Shown here piece after piece: positions 57,229 through 64,000 of a stretch of 64,000 nucleotides of DNA. This stretch comes from Streptococcus iniae (lineage in GTDB: Bacteria > Bacillota > Bacilli > Lactobacillales > Streptococcaceae), in NCBI RefSeq assembly GCF_030732225.1, contig NZ_CP132230.1, positions 1,454,001 to 1,518,000 of the forward strand, read 5' to 3'. The notes under the pieces were generated by a model. It ran no database searches, was not told the DNA's origin, and saw only the letters and a list, made by a program, of their open reading frames with translations. How positions within the stretch are numbered: position 1 is the first letter of the stretch; every line of letters starts with the position of its first letter. The position numbers and the translations under genes were made by a program.

Positions 57229-58143
57229 TTATTTTTTTCGATAGTTCATCATGACTTTTAAAATCATGGCCATCACAAACCAAAGGATAACAGAAATGCC
57301 AATCACCATAACCCAGCCCAATGGATGGTGTGTTAAAACTGTTGGCAAAGGCACGTTAATCCCAAAAAAACCTGTCACAATACTTGGAATAGTTAATAAA
57401 ATAGATAAGAGGGTCAAGATTTTCATGGTGTCATTTAATTCATTATTAAGCACATTATTATAGGTTCCCTCAAGTTGAGCTAAGACTTGTGACGACAGTT
57501 GGGTCATCTCAAGTAACTGCTTTGCTTCAATGAGAGCATCGTCTAATTGTTCCATTTCACTATCACTTAAGTTTAGGTAGTTGCTTAAACCTTTAATTTG
57601 ATTAATAAGAAGCACATTTTGTTTGCTAGAAGACACCAGATAAACCAAGCCTGTTTCTAAATCCGACAATTCTAAAAGTTCACGTTTACTGGTTCTTTCA
57701 CGCAATAATAAATTTAGACGATTTCGTTCTTGATTAAGATTTTCAACGGATGGAAAGTAATTTTTAGAAATTAAAAACAAAACACTAAATAAGAACTTAT
57801 AAAGACTGTAACCCTCATTTTTTTGCAACAACTGCTCCATCTGATTTATCAGATAGGCACTTTTATCCTTATAAATTGTCACCAGCTTATCTTGACAGAC
57901 ATAAAAAGTAATTGGAAGTGTTTGGTAATGGTAATCCTCTTTAGACATGTCTAAAACGTTATAGATTAAAAATAGAGATTTCTCTTCCTTATCATATTCT
58001 AAGTGAGATAACTCATTTTTATCAGAGGCATAGTTTAAAATTTCTTGATTCATTTCCATGGATTGGCTCAATAAACGCAAATCATTTGGATTGTCTGCGT
58101 TAGCCATGTACATGGTAAATACCTTATTTCGGATTTCTTTCAC
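57229..58143 (-). CDS. CorA/ZntB-family divalent cation channel with a GIN motif
   Basis: 304 residues: large cytoplasmic N-terminal domain, then two C-terminal membrane helices. The hallmark loop after the first helix reads GFFGINVPLP (residues 261-263 GIN) instead of the GMN of CorA magnesium channels. GIN occurs in ZntB zinc transporters, so the ion may be zinc rather than magnesium; that is inference. Monocistronic. Confidence 0.88.
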   Translation of the reverse strand: MKEIRNKVFTMYMANADNPNDLRLLSQSMEMNQEILNYASDKNELSHLEYDKEEKSLFLIYNVLDMSKEDYHYQTLPITFYVCQDKLVTIYKDKSAYLINQMEQLLQKNEGYSLYKFLFSVLFLISKNYFPSVENLNQERNRLNLLLRERTSKRELLELSDLETGLVYLVSSSKQNVLLINQIKGLSNYLNLSDSEMEQLDDALIEAKQLLEMTQLSSQVLAQLEGTYNNVLNNELNDTMKILTLLSILLTIPSIVTGFFGINVPLPTVLTHHPLGWVMVIGISVILWFVMAMILKVMMNYRKK

Positions 58144-58224
58144 AAAATCACCTCCATCAATTCATTAGCACTTTAGTATATCAAAAAAAGAGCTAGATAG
58201 CTCTTTATGGGGTTTATTTTTAGA

Positions 58225-59568
58225 CTATTGTGCCTTTTCAAATTGTGACAGGTCAAATGCTTCACCTTTTTGTTTATCAGGTAAAAGCAATGCTAGCGCT
58301 AATCCAAGCATGGTCGGCAATAACCAAGACATGGAGATAGAATGAAAGGGCAAAACTGTAACCAGACGCGTTAAAAGAGGCAGAGCAATAAGCCCAGAGA
58401 GAACTTCAAGAAGGGAAACTATCGTGACTAAAGCTATGGTTAGTGACATTCCCTTTTTAGACAGTGCCAGCCATTTATTAAGAAGAATAATAAGGACAAG
58501 CACAATAACAATTGGGTAAAGTAAGGTTAATACTGGTACTGAAAACGCAATTACTGTATTCAAGCCTAAGTTCGCAATACCAAATCCAACTAAAGTAAAG
58601 ACTGTTGCATACCATTTGTAATGGCCAAAAGAAAGGTTTTGATCAAAAAATTCAGAAACAGACACAATCAAACCAACTGTCGTTGTAAAACAAGTGAGAA
58701 TGACCATGATACTTAAAAAAAGACGACCAAATGAGCCAAACAATTGATAAGATGATTGCGCTAAAACATAGGCACCTTTATTAACATTTGGATTGGCTAA
58801 AACATCTGCCGGAATCACAAATTTATTGCCCAAAAAGGCAAGCCCTAAATAGAGGATACTAAAGGCTAAACTAGTGACAAGACCAACTACCCAAATGGTT
58901 GACAGGTATTCTTTTTTACTCTTAAAGCCAAACTGTTTTAATGTTTCAGTCGCCACCAAACAAAAAGCAACTGACGCTAGGGCATCTAAAGTATTATAAC
59001 CTGCTAAAACACCACTACCAAAAGCGTTTTTAGCATAATCAGCACTAGCAAGTGGACTGTCTAAATGCCCAAATTTTAGAGCTCCAACCACTACCAAAAG
59101 GAGGATTAAAAGGGCAAAAATTGGGGTTAAAATTTTACCAACACTATTTAAAATGTTATTTGGCTTAATTGCTAGGAGGTAAGCTGCTAGGAAAAAGAAG
59201 ATGGTGAAGATAAAAAGAGCAATAGGGCTATTACCTACAATAGGGCTTAAGCCAACTTCAAAAGAGACTGTTGCCGTTCTTGGAATGGCAAAGAGCGGGC
59301 CAATGGTTAAGTAAAGAAGAATCAAAAAGCCAAGCGAGAACCATGGGCTAAATTTTTGATCCATTTCTTTTTTAAAGCCACCATTTGTTAGCGTCCCAAC
59401 CAGTAAGGTAATAATGGCTAAACCAACACCGGATAGGCAAAAACCTAAAATAGCCGGCCAAAACTGCTGGCCTGAATCAACGCCTAAAGCAGGAGGAAAA
59501 ATGAGGTTTCCCGCTCCAAAAAATATTCCAAATAAAAGTAAGCCTGTTAAAAAGCCTTTTTTAACCAT
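58225..59568 (-). CDS. brnQ: Branched-chain amino acid carrier
   Basis: 447 residues with about 12 membrane helices (LIVCS family), sodium-coupled import of Leu, Ile and Val. GLLLFGIFFGAGNLIFPPALG is the N-terminal signature. I take ATG 59568 (MVKKGFLTG); a TTG at 59586 adds six residues not typical of the family. Monocistronic. Confidence 0.92.
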   Translation of the reverse strand: MVKKGFLTGLLLFGIFFGAGNLIFPPALGVDSGQQFWPAILGFCLSGVGLAIITLLVGTLTNGGFKKEMDQKFSPWFSLGFLILLYLTIGPLFAIPRTATVSFEVGLSPIVGNSPIALFIFTIFFFLAAYLLAIKPNNILNSVGKILTPIFALLILLLVVVGALKFGHLDSPLASADYAKNAFGSGVLAGYNTLDALASVAFCLVATETLKQFGFKSKKEYLSTIWVVGLVTSLAFSILYLGLAFLGNKFVIPADVLANPNVNKGAYVLAQSSYQLFGSFGRLFLSIMVILTCFTTTVGLIVSVSEFFDQNLSFGHYKWYATVFTLVGFGIANLGLNTVIAFSVPVLTLLYPIVIVLVLIILLNKWLALSKKGMSLTIALVTIVSLLEVLSGLIALPLLTRLVTVLPFHSISMSWLLPTMLGLALALLLPDKQKGEAFDLSQFEKAQ

Positions 59569-59721
59569 TTTAAATCCCAATTGCAAACTGACGCTTACAT
59601 CCTTTCTTTTCTTATCCTATTTTCTCATTTTAGAGTTACTTTTTCTGAGTAATTGCTTTCTATTATAACAAATTTTTCATAATAGGCTAGACTTTTTTCG
59701 AAATTTTCTAACAATTCCACC

Positions 59722-59755
59722 TAAAAAATCAAGACCTGTTAAAAAGCCTTGATTT
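59722..59755 (-). terminator. metG terminator
   Basis: Minus strand: AATCAAGGC/GTCTTGATT (one G-T pair), 10-base loop, then TTTTTT. Confidence 0.75.
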
Positions 59756-59760
59756 CTTTT

Positions 59761-61764
59761 CTAACCAATAATAGAACCATTTGCTACTGATGGATCAACA
59801 GTTAAAACGGTTAGCTTTCCATCGTGTTCAGCAGATAAAATCATACCTTGGCTAATGTATTTTTTCATCATTTTACGTGGTTTTAAGTTAGCTACAATTT
59901 GTAATTTTTTACCCACTAATTCTTGTTCATTAGGATAGAATTTTGCAATTCCTGATAGGATTTGACGATCTTCACCGTCACCAGCATCTAAACGGAAACA
60001 CAATAATTTATCAGACCCTTCTACTTTTGAAACTTCCTTAACTTCAGCAACTCGAATCTCAACAGCATCAAAGGTTTCAAATTTAATTTCTTCTTTTGAA
60101 GAAGTCAATTTAACGTCCTCTGGAACCCACTCTTTTTCTGCTGTATTAGGTGAGTTTCCTTCCATTTCAGATTTGATATAGCTAATTTCTTCTTCCATAT
60201 CAAGTCTTGGGAAGATGGGTTGCCCTTTTGCAATCACAGTAACACCAGTTGGCAAACCTGAAAGTTCAAGGTTTTCAAGGTCAAAATCAAGGGATAAACC
60301 AAGTTGTTCCATAATAGCATTTGAAGTTGTCATCATAAAAGGTTGGATCAAATGAGCAACCACGCGCAAGCTTGCTGCTAAGTGAGCCATTACAGAGGCC
60401 AAGTGTTCTTTATCACCGTCTTCTTTAGCTAAAAGCCATGGAGCTGTTTCATCAATGTATTTATTGGCACGAGAAATAATTGTCCAAACAGCCTCTAAGG
60501 CACGTGGATAATCAACAGCTTCCATATAGTTATGATAATCTGTAATTTGCTCTGCTACTACTTGAGCTAAATCAGCATCAAAAGCAGTTACATTGGCAAC
60601 ATAGGAAGGAATTTGCCCATCAAAATACTTGTTCACCATAGCAATGGTACGGTTAAGTAGGTTTCCTAAATCATTGGCAAGTTCATAGTTGATACGACCA
60701 ACATAGTCTTCAGGGGTAAAAGTACCATCTGAACCAACTGGAAGAGAACGCATGAGGTAATAACGTAGTGGATCAAGACCAAAACGTTCTACCAACATTT
60801 CTGGGTAAACCACATTGCCTTTTGATTTGGACATTTTGCCATCTTTCATGACAAACCAGCCATGAGCAATCAGACGTTCTGGCAGTTTCATGTCTAGCAT
60901 CATTAAAAGAATTGGCCAGTATATCGAGTGGAAACGTAGAATATCTTTACCAACCATGTGGAAAACTGTTCCATTCCAGAATTTATCGTAGTTGTCATGA
61001 TTTTCTTGACCATAACCTAATGCTGTTGCATAGTTTAAGAGAGCATCAATCCACACATAAACCACGTGTTTAGGGTTTGACGGTACTGAAACACCCCATG
61101 TAAAGGTGGTCCTTGAAACTGCTAAATCTTCTAACCCAGGCTCAATGAAATTCTTCATCATTTCATTCATACGCCCATCTGGTTGGATGAAGTCTGGATG
61201 TTGATTAAAAAATGCAACCAAACGATCCGCATATTTGCTAAGGCGTAAGAAATAAGATTCTTCTGAAACCCATTCTACTTGATGTCCTGATGGTGCAATC
61301 CCACCAATAACATTTCCTGAAGCATCACGGAAAACTTCTTCAAGTTGACTTTCTGTAAAGAATTCCTCATCAGATACCGAATACCATCCTGAATATTCTC
61401 CTAAATAAATATCATCTTGAGCCAGTAATTTCTCAAAAACAGCTGCAACCACTTCTTCATGGTAAGCGTCTGTTGTACGGATAAAATGGTCATAAGAGAT
61501 GTCTAGCAATGACCAAAGTTCCTTAACCTCTTTTGCCATTCCATCAACATAAGCTTGCGGAGTAATACCAGCTTCTTCAGCCTTACTTTGAATTTTTTGA
61601 CCATGTTCATCAAGACCAGTAAGGTAGAAAACCTCATGGTTCATCATGCGTTTATAGCGGGCAATAACATCACAAGCAATGGTTGTGTAGGCTGAGCCAA
61701 TGTGTAATTTACCTGATGGGTAATAAATTGGTGTTGTAATGTAAAATGGTTTTTTATCTGTCAT
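59761..61764 (-). CDS. metG: Methionyl-tRNA synthetase
   Basis: 667 residues from ATG 61764 (GAAAGGAA upstream; the reading to 61812 adds a non-family stretch). Class I motifs [10 protein letters not shown] and [10 protein letters not shown]. The connective peptide lacks the zinc knuckle cysteines ([14 protein letters not shown]). A C-terminal EMAP-type tRNA-binding/dimer domain ([24 protein letters not shown]) starts near residue 565. Confidence 0.97.
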   Translation of the reverse strand: MTDKKPFYITTPIYYPSGKLHIGSAYTTIACDVIARYKRMMNHEVFYLTGLDEHGQKIQSKAEEAGITPQAYVDGMAKEVKELWSLLDISYDHFIRTTDAYHEEVVAAVFEKLLAQDDIYLGEYSGWYSVSDEEFFTESQLEEVFRDASGNVIGGIAPSGHQVEWVSEESYFLRLSKYADRLVAFFNQHPDFIQPDGRMNEMMKNFIEPGLEDLAVSRTTFTWGVSVPSNPKHVVYVWIDALLNYATALGYGQENHDNYDKFWNGTVFHMVGKDILRFHSIYWPILLMMLDMKLPERLIAHGWFVMKDGKMSKSKGNVVYPEMLVERFGLDPLRYYLMRSLPVGSDGTFTPEDYVGRINYELANDLGNLLNRTIAMVNKYFDGQIPSYVANVTAFDADLAQVVAEQITDYHNYMEAVDYPRALEAVWTIISRANKYIDETAPWLLAKEDGDKEHLASVMAHLAASLRVVAHLIQPFMMTTSNAIMEQLGLSLDFDLENLELSGLPTGVTVIAKGQPIFPRLDMEEEISYIKSEMEGNSPNTAEKEWVPEDVKLTSSKEEIKFETFDAVEIRVAEVKEVSKVEGSDKLLCFRLDAGDGEDRQILSGIAKFYPNEQELVGKKLQIVANLKPRKMMKKYISQGMILSAEHDGKLTVLTVDPSVANGSIIG

Positions 61765-61897
61765 TTCTATTCCTTTCAAGGCTAATGAAACCTTTTTGAA
61801 TTTAATAATCACCTAAAACAAAAACTTTTGCTGTTAAAGATGTCGTTAATAATTCATTATATCATATTTATGCCATCAAAAAAACCGATTCTAGGAC

Positions 61898-62617
61898 TTA
61901 TCCTCGCCTAATCGGTCTTATTTTTCGTTGAATATAGAGATGCTCTGCTAATAACAAATAATTAACATAAGCCAAAGGAAACAACATTGCACTTAAAGCC
62001 ATTTCACCAAAATGATAAGACAAAAGTGTTGAGCAGATAACCCCTAAAACAAAAGTCATGATAATAATAAGAGTATTGCGCCCAATCTGTATGAGTTCTC
62101 TATTATTTTCATAAAGCCCTTTTGTCAAGACATAAGCTGCATTCTTAATATTCCCTGTCATCATAACATTGGCATAACTAGCACCTCGAAGTGATTTAAA
62201 GGTATCTACCTGGATTGAAGCAAAAAAAGCTAGCGCTGATACTGTGACATATTGGGGAGAAAATGGCGTCATTATGCTGGTAAGAATTGCAATAATCGTA
62301 AGCATACTGCTTGAAATGAGGTACCAATGCAAGTGGTGTTTGTTGGACCATCTATGAACAAAATAAGTGAAACTTTGCCCAAGCATGAAAAAGAAAATAG
62401 GTAACAAGAAATTAAAGGCTTGCAGATAGGTTTTTTCTGCTATACGAATAGCAAAATACAAAACATTTCCTGTTTGAACTCCTGCAAAGCGTCTTCCTTG
62501 AGTTACAAAAGTAAAGGCATTCACATAGCCACTAATAAAAGTTAGTGCTGAAGCACACCTTATCCCCTCATATACTTGATGCCTTTTACGTCTATTTTTT
62601 CGTGATTTATTTGACAT
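61898..62617 (-). CDS. DUF1275 (YoaK-like) membrane protein
   Basis: 239 residues from ATG 62617 with AAGGAAGG 8 bases upstream; an upstream TTG includes that site and is rejected. Six hydrophobic helices; SGYVNAFTFVTQGRRFAGVQTGNVLY and ASYANVMMTGNIKNAA are DUF1275 signatures. Function unknown. Both ends are highly basic. Confidence 0.88.
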   Translation of the reverse strand: MSNKSRKNRRKRHQVYEGIRCASALTFISGYVNAFTFVTQGRRFAGVQTGNVLYFAIRIAEKTYLQAFNFLLPIFFFMLGQSFTYFVHRWSNKHHLHWYLISSSMLTIIAILTSIMTPFSPQYVTVSALAFFASIQVDTFKSLRGASYANVMMTGNIKNAAYVLTKGLYENNRELIQIGRNTLIIIMTFVLGVICSTLLSYHFGEMALSAMLFPLAYVNYLLLAEHLYIQRKIRPIRRG

Positions 62618-62648
62618 GTTGCCTTCCTTAATCAAAGTAAATAAAAGA

Positions 62649-62672
62649 AAAAATACTGTTAACCAGTACTTT
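62649..62672 (-). terminator. tRNA-Ser terminator
   Basis: Minus strand: AGTACTG/CAGTATT with GTTAA loop, then TTTTC, 12 bases after the tRNA 3' end. Confidence 0.7.
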
Positions 62673-62683
62673 TTGATTATTTA

Positions 62684-62773
62684 AGGAGGATGTGGGATTC
62701 GAACCCACGCACGCTGTTACACGCCTGACGGTTTTCAAGACCGTTCCCTTCAGCCGGACTTGGGTAATCCTCC
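62684..62773 (-). tRNA. tRNA-Ser (anticodon UGA)
   Basis: 90 bases. Acceptor GGAGGAT/ATCCTCC, anticodon loop CTTGAAA with TGA, a long variable arm as in serine tRNAs, and the T loop GGTTCGAATCC. CCA is not encoded. The base after the acceptor stem reads T, unusual for serine tRNAs (usually G73), so the 3' boundary should be read with care. Confidence 0.95.
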
Positions 62774-62844
62774 AAAAACGATACCTCTAGTATAGCACAG
62801 CCATTCTCCCAAGACAATAGACTTTCTTAGAATGACAAATCAAA

Positions 62845-62870
62845 AATGAGTGGAAAAACCACCCATTTTC
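62845..62870 (-). terminator. Terminator of the gene at 62874
   Basis: Minus strand: AAAATGGGTGG/CCACTCATTTT around TTTTT with a T-rich tail. Confidence 0.75.
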
Positions 62871-62873
62871 AAC

Positions 62874-64000
62874 TTATTCTAATGTGACATTTTTACTCAG
62901 TTCTTTTTCTTCAATTTTAAAGTTTTGCAAGAAGTTTTCTTCTCCTAATTCAGCTTTAAAGAAATCTCCAACTTTTAGGAAAGGAAGTTGGTCACTACTT
63001 TCTCTTGTCGCCTTTACTTTGTAGATTTGACCATCTGAAATCAGGTAATAAATACTTGTCCCAGAAACAATTTGGCTAGCAACTTGTTGCACTTGACCCG
63101 TAATCACTTTTACTTTTTTACGGGTTCCATTTAGAGAAGTCAGTCCACTAGTGTCTCTATCCGTAAATTGTGCAATCAAACTGGAAATATCGTTATTAAC
63201 AGTCACTTGTTGATAATCTTCGGCATCCACAAGTGCATACGATTTCACCAAGCTCGCCCCATCTTTTAAAGAAATGAGGTAATAGGCCTTACCATTTAAT
63301 TTAACCAAGGTTGGAGCTGTGGCAGAGTACCCTTTTTCTTGCACTTCTCCCTCGGCTGATTTCATGGCTGAGGTCTCCGTAGCTGAGGCTAATTTGTAAT
63401 TGGTAATTTGTCTGGTTCGCATATTAACTAAAATAAAACCAAGATTGGAGGAATCAGCTGTGGCAGAAGTAATCCCTGTATATAAGTAAATATCAGACCC
63501 AATAGTGATGTAGTTGTAACTATCAGTTGTTTGTTTAACACCAGATTGACTAAAGACTGTGTTCCAGTAACCATTTTGATAAGTGTAATGATCATCAACA
63601 CGTTGAATAACATTTTCAGCCGAATAGACACGGTCAACCCATTTTGGCACTTGATCCAGTTGGTAATGACGTGACTTACCTGTCACAGCATCTAAAATAA
63701 TAACACCATTTGGATCCATTGAAGATAGACCAAATTGCGGAGCATAAGTTGTCGCAATGTAGTATGAATTTCCATCATCATCTACTTCAAATGATGGGTC
63801 TGAAAAAATGGTGAAGGGGTGGCTAAATCTCAAATGACGCATTGTGTCGCGAAACATAAATTCAGAATCTGAATATTTCATTGGTGAAGCTAATTTTTGC
63901 AACTCTGCTTTGCCTGTTGTTTGATTAACTTTAACATAATAGCTAATACCTTCTTGACGGTTTGTTACCCATTTCCAAAAACTCTTATATTCCAAAGGAG
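62874..64000 (-). CDS. C-terminal part of a large uncharacterised protein (runs off the window)
   Basis: At least 373 codons, open to the window edge; the TTG at 63995 is probably internal. No cysteine-rich or enzymatic motif. Repeated YYI/YYL beta strands spaced by 30-60 residues (SYYIATTYAPQFGLSSMDPNGVIILDAVTG, NGKAYYLISLKDGASLVKSYALVDA, IYYLISDGQIYKVKATRE) suggest a beta-propeller-like extracytoplasmic domain. Streptococcal relatives carry membrane helices at the missing N terminus (from memory). Confidence 0.7.
   Translation of the reverse strand, partial: PLEYKSFWKWVTNRQEGISYYVKVNQTTGKAELQKLASPMKYSDSEFMFRDTMRHLRFSHPFTIFSDPSFEVDDDGNSYYIATTYAPQFGLSSMDPNGVIILDAVTGKSRHYQLDQVPKWVDRVYSAENVIQRVDDHYTYQNGYWNTVFSQSGVKQTTDSYNYITIGSDIYLYTGITSATADSSNLGFILVNMRTRQITNYKLASATETSAMKSAEGEVQEKGYSATAPTLVKLNGKAYYLISLKDGASLVKSYALVDAEDYQQVTVNNDISSLIAQFTDRDTSGLTSLNGTRKKVKVITGQVQQVASQIVSGTSIYYLISDGQIYKVKATRESSDQLPFLKVGDFFKAELGEENFLQNFKIEEKELSKNVTLE

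Noticed and set aside
63995..63995. TTG at 63995 as the true start of the last gene
   Set aside because: The frame is open to the window edge and the product starts mid-domain; more likely an internal codon.

Overview
The window is low-GC Gram-positive chromosome. Gene content and order point to a Streptococcus, most likely of the pyogenic group: ccpA and pepQ divergent; secG-rnr-smpB; glmU-nudF-macP-mtnN; mtsABC facing mtsR; an oleate hydratase of the streptococcal 'myosin-cross-reactive antigen' type; and an rgg/shp pair whose peptide ends in DILIIVGG. I cannot name the species from sequence alone. Layout: 1-1300 is the 5' part of thrS with its T-box leader. 1386-6110 holds two glycolipid glycosyltransferases, ccpA and pepQ. 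6273-12239 holds a small CcpA-type membrane gene, a nitroreductase, glyoxalase I, a GT2 glycosyltransferase, a DUF969/DUF979/pcp operon and a convergent glutaminyl cyclase. 12249-19423 is housekeeping: smpB, rnr, secG, rpmG, a HerA-like ATPase, yczE-like, coaE, mutM. 19616-22643 is a peptide quorum-sensing module: an Rgg regulator, a 22-codon SHP pheromone gene, a secreted transglutaminase-like protein and a small membrane protein. 23175-29014 is the main accessory region. It is an operon for a small secreted protein, two membrane proteins and an ABC ATPase, wrecked by two identical inverted IS256-family copies and one IS30-family element. Taking out the insertions in silico restores the reading frames at two of the three sites; the third shows no target duplication and probably lost part of a permease gene. 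29203-43100 returns to core genes (nudix, era, dgkA, ybeY, UDG-like, phoH, a sugar-phosphate antiporter, oleate hydratase, yozE-like, msrA, cvfB, frr, pyrH, rplA, rplK) and ends in a cluster of IS30-type ends upstream of rplK. 43217-55518 carries a DUF3397 protein, ftsK, a cyclophilin lipoprotein, mtsCBA/mtsR, mtnN-macP-nudF-glmU and two NAD-dependent oxidoreductases. 55602-56589 is a graveyard of an old insertion (integrase tail, isochorismatase fragment). 56715-64000 has a CorA/ZntB-like channel, brnQ, metG, a DUF1275 protein, tRNA-Ser and the C-terminal part of an unknown protein. A 130-bp nested palindrome occurs three times (11379, 22661, 50444). Two copies lie exactly between convergent genes, so it probably works as a mobile two-way terminator. 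Several regulatory circuits can be read directly: CcpA sites overlapping two strong promoters, a dyad in the mtsA promoter facing mtsR, an L1-type operator before rplK, and internal terminators between secG and rnr and between mtsA and mtsB.
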